DNA of 64,000 nucleotides, taken from assembly GCA_039820405.1 (NCBI GenBank), contig JBCBQC010000001.1, positions 248,001-312,000 on the forward strand, read 5' to 3'. The position numbers were made by a program, and so were the translations under genes. Below are positions 51,484-59,487 of the stretch, in pieces (positions within the stretch are counted from its first letter, which is position 1; every line of letters begins with the position of its first letter). The notes beneath the pieces were generated by a model, which ran no database searches, was not told the origin of the DNA, and saw only the letters and a list, made by a program, of their open reading frames with translations. This stretch comes from CALLVY01 sp937899855 (lineage in GTDB: Bacteria > Bacteroidota > Bacteroidia > Chitinophagales > Saprospiraceae).

Positions 51484-52173
51484 ATGGCAAGAAGACGCAA
51501 TCCGAAAAAAGACGATACCCTAGTAGACATCGTAGAAGCCAGAGACAACGCACAGGACTTTTTTGAAGCCAACCAAAATACCATTCTCATGGCCCTGGTC
51601 GGTGCCGTCCTCCTGATTGGCGGCTATTTGGCCTACACCTACCTCTACCAAGCCCCCCAGGAGCAGGAAGCCATCGAGGCCATGGAACAGGCCCAGCGCC
51701 AGTTCGAACGCGACTCCTTTGCCCTGGCCCTCCAAAACGCCAACGGCGATCAGGGCTTTCTGGACATCATCGACAACTACGGCGGTACCAAAGCGGGTAA
51801 CCTCGCGCAGTACTACGCCGGCATTTGCTACCTCCACCTCGGCCAAACCGATGCCGCCATCGAATACCTGGAGGATTTCTCCCCCGCTGGAGAAGTGCTG
51901 CCCATCTCCCGCTACGGCGCCATGGCCGATGCCTACGGCGAAAAGGGCGATTTTGACCAAGCCCTCCAATACTACGATCGCGCCGTCCAGGCAGGTAGTA
52001 ACGAATTCCTGACCGCCTACTACCTCAAAAAAATGGGGATGCTCCAGGAAAAGCAAGGGGACCTCGCGGGATCCAAAAAAAGCTACCAAACCATCAAGGA
52101 CAAGTACCCCTTCTCCCCCGACGCCCGCGATATTGACAAATTTTTGGCTCGCGTCGGTGGCGACACCAACTGA
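51484..52173 (+). CDS. Membrane-anchored tetratricopeptide-repeat protein (YfgM-like)
   Basis: A 229-residue protein. The N-terminal 40 residues are cytoplasmic and basic at the start (MARRRNPKKDD). One TM helix follows at about 36-55 (TILMALVGAVLLIGGYLAYTYLY). Then come helical repeats: AGNLAQYYAGICYLHLGQTDAAIEYLEDF, AMADAYGEKGDFDQALQYYDRAV and LKKMGMLQEKQGDLAGSKKSYQTIKDKYP, ending near residue 215. YfgM-type proteins associate with the SecYEG translocon and periplasmic chaperones. The repeats should face the periplasm. It is monocistronic, with a strong terminator. Confidence 0.85.
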   Translation: MARRRNPKKDDTLVDIVEARDNAQDFFEANQNTILMALVGAVLLIGGYLAYTYLYQAPQEQEAIEAMEQAQRQFERDSFALALQNANGDQGFLDIIDNYGGTKAGNLAQYYAGICYLHLGQTDAAIEYLEDFSPAGEVLPISRYGAMADAYGEKGDFDQALQYYDRAVQAGSNEFLTAYYLKKMGMLQEKQGDLAGSKKSYQTIKDKYPFSPDARDIDKFLARVGGDTN

Positions 52174-52198
52174 GTCCTCCTCTTTTAGCAGGAGGGAA

Positions 52199-52232
52199 GA
52201 GGCTGAGTCAAAAGATTCAGCCTCTTTTTTTT
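52199..52232 (+). terminator. Intrinsic terminator after the TPR gene
   Basis: GAGGCTGAGTC (52199-52209), loop AAAA, GATTCAGCCTC (52214-52224; one wobble), then eight T. The T tract runs into the next promoter element. Confidence 0.88.
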
Positions 52233-52239
52233 ATTTTTG
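52232..52239 (+). promoter_or_regulatory. -7 element of ribH overlapping the previous terminator
   Basis: TATTTTTG begins at the last T of the terminator tract, 34 bases before the ribH ATG. Confidence 0.4.
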
Positions 52240-52272
52240 CACCTACACTTTTCACCTAAAAGCTAAATCACT

Positions 52273-52788
52273 ATGTCCAGCTCCACAAAAAATTTGTCGA
52301 CCTACGACGAGAATAATATACCCGATGCCAATGGCATGAGCATCGGAGTCGTGGTGAGTGAATGGAATCACCAAATCACCCACGCCCTCTACGAGGCTTG
52401 TTTGCAAACCCTCGAAAAACACGGGGTCCAAAGCGATGACATCCACAGCGCCCAAGTACCGGGCGCCTTCGAACTGCCCGCCGGCGCCAAGATGCTCGCC
52501 TCCAGCGCCAAACTCGATGCCGTCATCTGCTTGGGCTGCGTCATCAAGGGCGAAACCAACCACAACGAATACATCAACCAAGCCGTCGCCACCGGGCTGT
52601 GCAACCTCAGCATCGTCTCCGGCAAACCCTTTATCTTTGGCGTCCTCACTCCCAACAACGAAGCGCAAGCCCAGGACCGCGCCGGTGGCCAACACGGCAA
52701 CAAGGGAGTCGAGGCAGCCGTCACCGCCATCCGAATGGTACACCTCAAAAAACAGTTGACCAAGGTGGAAGGTAAAATTGGCTTCTGA
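52273..52788 (+). CDS. ribH: 6,7-dimethyl-8-ribityllumazine synthase
   Basis: A 171-residue lumazine synthase. The substrate-binding segments are SEWNHQITHALYEACLQTL (about 30-48), QVPGAFELPAGAKML (about 63-77), DAVICLGCVIKGETNHNEYINQAVATGL (about 85-112) with the catalytic His in NHNEY, and PFIFGVLTPNNEAQAQDRAGG (about 120-140). It condenses the pyrimidine-dione with dihydroxybutanone phosphate in riboflavin synthesis. It forms icosahedral or pentameric shells. It is followed 2 bases later by an MBL hydrolase, so it leads a four-gene run to 54962; the other three are not riboflavin genes. Confidence 0.95.
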   Translation: MSSSTKNLSTYDENNIPDANGMSIGVVVSEWNHQITHALYEACLQTLEKHGVQSDDIHSAQVPGAFELPAGAKMLASSAKLDAVICLGCVIKGETNHNEYINQAVATGLCNLSIVSGKPFIFGVLTPNNEAQAQDRAGGQHGNKGVEAAVTAIRMVHLKKQLTKVEGKIGF

Positions 52789-52790
52789 CC

Positions 52791-53648
52791 ATGCGTCTCC
52801 ACGTCATCCATACCGGTTTCCTCAAATTGGATGGTGGTGCCATGTTCGGCATCGTACCGCGCCAAATCTGGGAAAAGCTCAATCCGCCCGACCCCCAAAA
52901 CCGCTGTACCTGGGCCCTGCGTTGCCTGCTCATCGAGACGGAAGAACGCAAGATCTTGGTCGATACTGGAGTGGGCGACAAACAGGACGAGAAATTTCGC
53001 CGCCATTTTGAACCGCACGGCGACGACAACCTGCTCCAGTCCCTGGCCCAACTCCAGCTCCGCCCCGAAGACATCACCGACGTCTTCCTGACCCACCTGC
53101 ACTTCGACCACTGTGGCGGAGCGGTACGCCGGAGCACGGAAGGCCAACTCGTCCCCACCTTTCCCCGGGCCAATTACTGGACCAACGCCGCCCACTACCA
53201 GTGGGCCCTCCAGCCCAATCCGCGAGAAAAAGCCTCTTTTTTAAAAGAAAACTTCGTCCCACTCGACGACCAGGGACAACTGCGCTTTCTGCCCACCCTC
53301 GGCGCCGAATGGAACAGTTGGGTCGACGGCATCAGCTACCGATTGGTGTACGGCCACACCGAAGCCATGATGCTGCTCCGCATCCCACTGAACGCAGGAT
53401 ACCTCATCTACTGTGCGGACCTACTGCCCTCCTCGTACCATCTCGGACAACCCTACATCATGGCCTACGACCTGCGACCACTGGAAACCCTCCGCGAAAA
53501 GGAAGTACTGCTCGAAGAGACCCTGGCGGAGGGACACGTCCTTTTCTTCGAGCACGATCCCCAACTCGAGTGCGCCCGCATTGCCCGCAACGAAAGGGGA
53601 CGCATCGTGATTGCGGAACGGTTACAACTCAGTGATCTCGCTACCTGA
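52791..53648 (+). CDS. Metallo-beta-lactamase-fold hydrolase
   Basis: A 285-residue MBL protein with the zinc motif TDVFLTHLHFDHCGG near residues 98-112 (H-x-H-x-D-H). YGHTEAMMLL (about 190) and IYCADLLPS (about 205) supply the further His and Asp ligands, and EHDP near 245 the last. These are the marks of the dinuclear site of the AHL-lactonase-like or general MBL group. There is no signal peptide. The substrate is unknown. The stop overlaps the next start by 1 base and the gene follows ribH by 2 bases, so it is translated from the ribH message. Confidence 0.85.
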   Translation: MRLHVIHTGFLKLDGGAMFGIVPRQIWEKLNPPDPQNRCTWALRCLLIETEERKILVDTGVGDKQDEKFRRHFEPHGDDNLLQSLAQLQLRPEDITDVFLTHLHFDHCGGAVRRSTEGQLVPTFPRANYWTNAAHYQWALQPNPREKASFLKENFVPLDDQGQLRFLPTLGAEWNSWVDGISYRLVYGHTEAMMLLRIPLNAGYLIYCADLLPSSYHLGQPYIMAYDLRPLETLREKEVLLEETLAEGHVLFFEHDPQLECARIARNERGRIVIAERLQLSDLAT

Positions 53649-54322
53649 TGTCCATTGCCTTCGACCCAACGATTCAGACTGCCTGCCCCGAGCTCCATCT
53701 CGGTACGATTCGCTGTGCGGTCGTGGTCGAGCCCGGCTCTTCCGAGCTGTGGGCCCTACTCGATCAGACGGTCGCCCAGCGACGGGCGGAGCTGGTGGAT
53801 ACCACGGCGATTGCTCCCTTACCCGCCATCCGGAGCACCCGACGGGGCTATAAAAGCTGTGGCAAAGATCCCGCTCGCTACCGAGCTTCGGCGGAGAGCT
53901 TACTCCGCCGGGTGGTCCAGGGTAAGGGGCTTTACCGGGTAAATAACGTGGTGGACATCATCAATGGGGTCTCCCTCAAAAGTGCCTTCTCCATCGGGGG
54001 CTACGATGCCGAACAAATCGAGGGGCCCATCCGTTTGGGTATCGGAACGGCGGAGGAAACCTACCTCGGTATCGGTCGGGGCCGCCTCAATATCGCCCAG
54101 CTACCCGTCCTGCGGGATCAGCGGGGTGCCTTTGGGAGCCCCACCAGCGATTCGCAACGTACCCGGATACAGGCCCACACCCGCCACCTCCTGTTGGTCT
54201 TTTTTGCCTTCGGAGCAACGGAGACCCTAGCGAGCGCCACGGAGCGCGCTCGTGATTACCTCAAACGGTTCGCCTCGGCTACGGCCATCGAATCGCAAAT
54301 TATTAAGGTCCATGCTGGATAA
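53648..54322 (+). CDS. B3/4 (PheRS beta-like tRNA-binding) domain protein
   Basis: A 224-residue stand-alone B3/4 domain. It contains PAIRSTRRGYKSCGKDPARYRASAESLLRRVVQGKGLYRVNNVVDIINGVSLKSAFSIGGYDAEQIEG (about 60-126) and GRGRLNIAQLPVLRDQRGAFGSPTSDSQRTRI. The B3/B4 fold of the PheRS beta subunit contributes to editing of mischarged tRNA; free-standing versions are thought to act in trans or on small substrates, and their role is not settled. It overlaps the MBL gene by 1 base and the YggS-like gene by 11 bases. Confidence 0.82.
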   Translation: MSIAFDPTIQTACPELHLGTIRCAVVVEPGSSELWALLDQTVAQRRAELVDTTAIAPLPAIRSTRRGYKSCGKDPARYRASAESLLRRVVQGKGLYRVNNVVDIINGVSLKSAFSIGGYDAEQIEGPIRLGIGTAEETYLGIGRGRLNIAQLPVLRDQRGAFGSPTSDSQRTRIQAHTRHLLLVFFAFGATETLASATERARDYLKRFASATAIESQIIKVHAG

Positions 54323-54962
54323 GATCAAAACGGATTTGGCCCCCACCCGTACCCAACTGGTAGCCGTTTCCAAAACCAAACCCACAAGTGCCATTCAAGA
54401 CTTGTACGACCGCGGACAGCGCATTTTTGGCGAAAACCGCGTCCAGGAAATGGTGGAAAAATGGGAAGCTTTACCCCGGGACATCGAGTGGCACCTCATC
54501 GGTCACCTACAGCGCAACAAGGTCAAATACATCGCCCCCTTCGTCTCCCTCATCCATTCGATCGATAGCCTGCGGCTCTTGAAGGAGGTCGACAAACAAG
54601 CCCAGCGCCAGGAGCGCGTCATCGACGTGCTGCTGCAATTTCACATCTCGGAAGAAACAACCAAATTTGGATTGGAATTGGACGAGGCACGCGCCCTCCT
54701 GGATTCGGAGGACTACCGGGCCATGGCCCACATTCGGGTGGTGGGGGTAATGGGAATGGCAACCTTTACGGATCGCAAGGAGCAGGTCCGGGCCGAGTTT
54801 CGCAACTTGCGTCAGATTTTTGAAGAACTGCAGCAAAGCTACTTCGACAGCACTCCCCACTTTTTCGAAATATCCATGGGCATGTCCGGCGACTATCTCC
54901 TCGCCGTGGAGGAGGGCAGTACGCTGGTGCGCATCGGCAGCCTCCTCTTTGGGGCCCGCTAA
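54312..54962 (+). CDS. YggS/PLPBP family pyridoxal phosphate-binding protein
   Basis: A 216-residue alanine racemase-like single-barrel protein. The PLP lysine is in LVAVSKTKPTSAIQDLYDRGQRIFGENRVQEM (about 16-47). IEWHLIGHLQRNKVKYIAPFVSLIHSIDSL and the C-terminal SMGMSGDYLLAVEEGSTLVRIGSLLFGAR are typical. The family keeps vitamin B6 and amino-acid pools in balance; it is not a racemase. The ATG at 54312 gives MLDKIKTDLAPTRTQL and overlaps the upstream gene by 11 bases. It is the last gene of the ribH run and is convergent with the FG-GAP gene. Confidence 0.92.
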   Translation: MLDKIKTDLAPTRTQLVAVSKTKPTSAIQDLYDRGQRIFGENRVQEMVEKWEALPRDIEWHLIGHLQRNKVKYIAPFVSLIHSIDSLRLLKEVDKQAQRQERVIDVLLQFHISEETTKFGLELDEARALLDSEDYRAMAHIRVVGVMGMATFTDRKEQVRAEFRNLRQIFEELQQSYFDSTPHFFEISMGMSGDYLLAVEEGSTLVRIGSLLFGAR

Positions 54963-54977
54963 GGACGTCCCCTTCGT

Positions 54978-57260
54978 TTACTGCACCACAAACTTGCGGA
55001 TCACCCGTTGTCCGTCCACCCGCAATTCTGCCACGTAAAGGCCGCTGGGCCAATTGGCTACGTCGATCCGTTCTACCGTATCCTCCACCCGACGCTGGGT
55101 CAAACGCTGGCCCCGGGCATCGTAAACCACCAAGTCCGCCCGGGAGTACTGGGCCAGCCCCTCCCACTCCAACTGTATCCAATCCGTAGCGGGATTCGGA
55201 ACGAGCCGCAGGTCCGGAGCGGCGAGTACATCCTTAGTATTGACGGTGCCGTCTACTTTATAGTTGGTGGCAAACAAGTCCAAGCCACCGCGTTTGTTGC
55301 CCACGATGACGTCGAGGAAACCATCGTTGTTGAGGTCCGCTACGCTGATCCGCGTTTCGATCCCCACGTTGAGATTGCCGTAGTTGGACGAGATTTGATT
55401 GAAGCGACCGGTCAGGTTGCCCTCGATCTGGTCGTACACGAACAGGTTACCGGAGGAGCTCCCGGAGAACAGCAAAAAGTCGTCTCCTACATCGTAGAAG
55501 AAGGGGGCGCTACTGCCCGCGTTGGAGCTATTGGGGCCGAGTTCGATGGTGTTGACGAGTCCCAGATAGGGCGTACCGCCATCCAACTCGGGATCCGAAG
55601 CAAACATGGGATTGGTGACGGTACCACGGTTGCGGAAAAAGTTGATGTTGCCCGCCAATTCGAGGTTATCGGGATCCTGATTGATGGTTCGTTGGCCGAC
55701 GATCAAGTCCAGAAGGCCATCCCGATCCAAGTCAATGATCTGGGGAACACTCTTGCCCCCAATATCGATGCCCATGTAGTTGCCACTCAGCGGCCCAAAT
55801 TGGAAGGGCTGGTTGGGCCCCGCCGTATTCTCAGCGTACAATAAGGTGCCATTTTCGCTGCCACAGACCAGATCGGCATCCCCATCGCCGTCGAGATCGC
55901 CGAAGGCAGGGGTAAAATTAAACAACTCCGAGGTGGTGCGAAACAGGTCGCGGAAGCCCAGGTAGTCGTCATCGACCAGGCGGAAGGCGGGTTGATTTTC
56001 CGTCCCGGTGTTTTCGTAAAGGAGCAGGGTCGACTCGTCGTCCATGTTGATGCGGGCATTGCCCACCAGGATATCAAGAAGGCCATCGGCATTGTAGTCT
56101 ACAAAAACGGGGTTGGAACCCAGCCCCACCTGGATGGTTTCCGAAATCAGGAAGTCATTCGCCCGCCAACTAAAGCGGGGGGTTTCGTTGGAATCCGTGT
56201 TCTTGTACCACCAAATTGACTCAAAGGAGACCCCAATATTGTCCGAATTGGAGGCCGATACCAGATCCAGGAGGCCGTCATTGTCCAGGTCGGCCAGGAA
56301 GGAGGAGGGGAAGGTGGTGATGTCCAAGGAGCGGTCGTAGCTGGGAAAGTTACAATCCTGATCGGTCATCCAGGCTACGTTGCGGTCGCCTTCGTTGATG
56401 CCGAACACGAGGCTGTTAAAGCTGATGTCCCCCAGCAGGATTTCCTTGTCGCCATCATTGTCTTCGTCAAAGGTGAGGATGGTCGAACCGGGGTGTACGC
56501 CGCTGGATTGGAAGCCCTCGGCGCAGAGGTCGGGATCGGAGCTGAGGTTGAGGCAGTTGGTGATGCCAGTCTCAAAAAAACGTCCCCAGCAATCGTCAAT
56601 CCGGCGGAAGATCAAACTATCGCGCCCGTAGCCCATTTCCACCGATTGGTTTTCGTAGTAAAAGATCGAGCCACCGGCCACGGTAAAGGTCAGGACGTCG
56701 AGATCGCCGTCGCCATCCAAATCGTCGATGGCGGGAATATCGGCCCGGTCGACAAAGAGTTGGGTAAAGTTGCCCCCCCCCGTAGAGACGGGGATGATGT
56801 CGATCGAAATCTGATTGAATTCGAGCCGGTCGAAGACCAGGCGATTGCCCTGATAACGGCCCTTGTAGACCAGTACCCCCGAGGCCATACTATTATCGGA
56901 TTGGGCAAAGATATCTACGATGCCGTCGCCATCGTAATCGCGGAGCAGGACCCAGTCGTTGAGTTCGGGAAAGCCGCTGACGAAGAAAGGCTGGAAATCG
57001 AAGTCAACGGTGTTGCTGGTCCCCCGACTGATAAAGGCCATTTGTACATCGCCCGCCCGATCAAACACGTAGAGGTCGGGCGTGCCGTCGTTATTGAGAT
57101 CCGCCTGGGAAAACTGGGGTGCTTTAAAGCCACCGGTAAAAGGGTAGCGGAGGCTTTGATCGTCCTCAGAAACGTCGAACTGAAGTCGTTGTAGGTCTTG
57201 TGCGGTGAGGGTAAGTAGGCTAAAAAGTAAGAATGATAGCGTTAGAATTTGTCGAGTCAT
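54978..57260 (-). CDS. FG-GAP/VCBS repeat secreted protein with T9SS type A signal
   Basis: A 760-residue protein with signal peptide (MTRQILTLSFLLFSLLTLTAQ). The body has repeated calcium-binding FG-GAP/VCBS loops: DLNNDGTPDLYVFD, DYDGDGIVDIFAQ, DLDGDGDLDVLTF, DEDNDGDKEILLGD, DLDNDGLLDLVSAS, DYNADGLLDILVGN, DLDGDGDADLVCG, DLDRDGLLDLIVGQ and DLNNDGFLDVIVGN. Together they predict an integrin-alpha-like propeller. The last 80 residues (DLRLVPNPATDWIQLEW to VIRKFVVQ) are a T9SS type A sorting domain. It is probably a surface or released binding protein. Its target is unknown. It has no operon partner. Confidence 0.9.
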   Translation of the reverse strand: MTRQILTLSFLLFSLLTLTAQDLQRLQFDVSEDDQSLRYPFTGGFKAPQFSQADLNNDGTPDLYVFDRAGDVQMAFISRGTSNTVDFDFQPFFVSGFPELNDWVLLRDYDGDGIVDIFAQSDNSMASGVLVYKGRYQGNRLVFDRLEFNQISIDIIPVSTGGGNFTQLFVDRADIPAIDDLDGDGDLDVLTFTVAGGSIFYYENQSVEMGYGRDSLIFRRIDDCWGRFFETGITNCLNLSSDPDLCAEGFQSSGVHPGSTILTFDEDNDGDKEILLGDISFNSLVFGINEGDRNVAWMTDQDCNFPSYDRSLDITTFPSSFLADLDNDGLLDLVSASNSDNIGVSFESIWWYKNTDSNETPRFSWRANDFLISETIQVGLGSNPVFVDYNADGLLDILVGNARINMDDESTLLLYENTGTENQPAFRLVDDDYLGFRDLFRTTSELFNFTPAFGDLDGDGDADLVCGSENGTLLYAENTAGPNQPFQFGPLSGNYMGIDIGGKSVPQIIDLDRDGLLDLIVGQRTINQDPDNLELAGNINFFRNRGTVTNPMFASDPELDGGTPYLGLVNTIELGPNSSNAGSSAPFFYDVGDDFLLFSGSSSGNLFVYDQIEGNLTGRFNQISSNYGNLNVGIETRISVADLNNDGFLDVIVGNKRGGLDLFATNYKVDGTVNTKDVLAAPDLRLVPNPATDWIQLEWEGLAQYSRADLVVYDARGQRLTQRRVEDTVERIDVANWPSGLYVAELRVDGQRVIRKFVVQ

Positions 57261-57414
57261 ATACAGGAGTTTTACAGAAATCGGCCGGCGCGCCCTCGCT
57301 TGTGCATTTGGGCAAACTTGGTGGTCTGGTGATTAATTTGTTTCTTACCAAGTGCAAAACAAACAGAACAAAAGGACCCGGAGCAGCCTTGTCCAAAATT
57401 ACAAAAATTTCGAA

Positions 57415-59487
57415 ATGAAAATTTCTACCCGCCTCATTATTGCTGGCTTGTGCTTATCAATTGTCACTTCTTTTGCCCAGTCCCCTACGGATTCCCTGAC
57501 TTCTCCCGCCCCCAGCCCCCTTCCCCGCATCGAACTTAGCGACTACGCCCTCAAACTGGAGGCTACCGACGGAGTCGAACAATTGGTCTTCACCGCTCCG
57601 GGACGCGATGGCCAAGCCCGCATCCAAGTCAACGACGAGGCGGAAGCCCGCACCCTGATTTTCCGCGGGGGCCAAGCCCGCCTCCCCTACTCGACCGATG
57701 AAAAAGGCCAACTCCTCGTCCTCCAAAATGACCTGGCTGGCCAAAGTCAATTGCGCCTTTTTCACACCTCCCAAAACGGCAGCCAATACCGCATTCGCGC
57801 CATCCCCCTGTGGCTCTCCATCGTCCCCCCCTTGCTCGCCATCCTGCTGGCCCTGATCTTTCGCGAAGTCATCGTATCCCTCTTTACCGGCATCTGGGCC
57901 GGCGCCTTTATCGCCAATGGGATGCGCCCCGGGGCCGTGCTGCGCTCCTTCTGGGAGGTCATCGACAAATACCTCATCCAAGCCCTCAACGACAGTGGTC
58001 ACCTCTCGGTCATCGTCTTCTCGCTCCTGATCGGCGGGATGGTCGCCCTCATTTCCCGCAACGGCGGGATGGCCGGCGTGGTACAGTCGCTTTCGCGCTA
58101 CGCCCGCTCGCCCCGCAGCTCGCAGTTCATCACCTGGCTGCTCGGGGTCGCCATCTTTTTTGACGACTACGCCAATACCCTCATCGTGGGCAATACCATG
58201 CGTTCGGTCACCGACCGTTTTCGCATCTCGCGGGAAAAATTGGCCTACCTGGTCGACAGTACCGCCGCCCCCGTATCGGCCATCGCCTTTATCACCACCT
58301 GGATCGGTGCCGAACTGGGCTATATCCAACTCGGCATCGAAGGCTTGGAAGGCTTCGACCAGAACATCAGCCCCTACGCCCTGTTTATCAGCTCGCTCAA
58401 ATATTCCTTTTACCCCATCCTCACCCTCGGCTTTATGCTGCTGCTGATTTACAGCCGCCGCGACTTTGGCCCCATGTACCAGGCGGAGTTTCGCGCGCGC
58501 AGCACCGGTCAGGTGAGCAGCGCCTCCACCGGAGCGGACCAGGACCAACACGTCGAAGACCTGAGCCCCGTGGCTGGCGCCCCCCTCAAGTGGTACAATG
58601 CTGTGATCCCCGTACTGGTCGTCATCCTGGTGACCATCTACGGATTGATCGACTCGGGCATGCATTCCCTCTACGGCGAGCTGGCCGCCGCGGGCGTGCC
58701 GATGGCCTCCGAAAGCTGGTCCCTCGTGTGGGCCAATATGGCGCAGATCAACGCCGAGGCCGGCCAGTCCTTTTTTGTCAAATTGGGCAGCCTGATCGGC
58801 GCCTCCGATTCCTACATCGCCCTGCTGTGGGCTTCGCTCTCGGGCGTCGTGACCGCCCTGGCGCTCACCGTCGGGGCCCGGATCATGCGACTCGCCGCCG
58901 CCATGGACACCATGACGACGGGCTTCAAAACCATGCTCCCCGCCCTCATCATTCTCGCCTTGGCCTGGTCGCTGGCCATCACCACGGAAGAACTCCACAC
59001 CGCCAATTTCCTCACCCAGGTCCTCCAGGGCAGCCTCAGTCCCTACGCCATGCCGGTGCTTATCTTCGTTCTCTCCGCCCTCATTGCCTTTTCCACCGGT
59101 TCGAGTTGGAGTACGATGGCCATCCTCTACCCCATCGCCATCCCCACCACCTGGGCACTCTGCCAATCGGGTGGCCTGGGCGCCGACATTAGTATGGAGC
59201 TCTTGCTAAACGTGATCGCGGTAGTACTGGCCGCCTCTGTGCTCGGCGACCACTGCTCCCCCATCTCGGATACGACCATCCTCAGCTCTCTGGCCTCCGA
59301 CTGTAACCACATCGACCACGTACGGACCCAAATGCCCTACGCCCTGGTCGTCGGTTCGGTCGCCCTTATGGCGGGTGGCGTCTCGACCCTACTCGGCGGG
59401 GGCTGGTTGATTTCCATCGTCCTGATCATCATCAGTCTACTCCTCTTTTACGGCATCATCTGGCGCTTTGGGAAGCGGGTGGATTAA
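57415..59487 (+). CDS. Na+/H+ antiporter NhaC family protein with exported N-terminal domain
   Basis: A 690-residue membrane protein. A signal peptide (about 1-21, ending TSFAQ) is followed by a roughly 120-residue beta-rich domain (LSDYALKLEATDGVEQLVFTAP, VNDEAEARTLIFRGG). From about residue 145 come twelve or so TM helices, including LWLSIVPPLLAILLALIFREV, FFDDYANTLIVGNTMR (the charged core of the NhaC family), SVTDRFRISREKLAYLVDSTAAPVSAIAF and FSTGSSWSTMAILYPIAIP. NhaC proteins exchange sodium for protons or act on organic anions. The ATG at 57415 precedes the signal peptide. Its 3' end overlaps the convergent HTTM gene by 32 bases. Confidence 0.85.
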   Translation: MKISTRLIIAGLCLSIVTSFAQSPTDSLTSPAPSPLPRIELSDYALKLEATDGVEQLVFTAPGRDGQARIQVNDEAEARTLIFRGGQARLPYSTDEKGQLLVLQNDLAGQSQLRLFHTSQNGSQYRIRAIPLWLSIVPPLLAILLALIFREVIVSLFTGIWAGAFIANGMRPGAVLRSFWEVIDKYLIQALNDSGHLSVIVFSLLIGGMVALISRNGGMAGVVQSLSRYARSPRSSQFITWLLGVAIFFDDYANTLIVGNTMRSVTDRFRISREKLAYLVDSTAAPVSAIAFITTWIGAELGYIQLGIEGLEGFDQNISPYALFISSLKYSFYPILTLGFMLLLIYSRRDFGPMYQAEFRARSTGQVSSASTGADQDQHVEDLSPVAGAPLKWYNAVIPVLVVILVTIYGLIDSGMHSLYGELAAAGVPMASESWSLVWANMAQINAEAGQSFFVKLGSLIGASDSYIALLWASLSGVVTALALTVGARIMRLAAAMDTMTTGFKTMLPALIILALAWSLAITTEELHTANFLTQVLQGSLSPYAMPVLIFVLSALIAFSTGSSWSTMAILYPIAIPTTWALCQSGGLGADISMELLLNVIAVVLAASVLGDHCSPISDTTILSSLASDCNHIDHVRTQMPYALVVGSVALMAGGVSTLLGGGWLISIVLIIISLLLFYGIIWRFGKRVD

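Noticed and set aside
57457..59166. 569-residue minus-strand open frame opposite the NhaC gene
   Set aside because: Its translation is Gly/Asp/His-rich low-complexity sequence with no domain. The opposite strand encodes clear TM helices and family motifs, so this is a GC-driven shadow.
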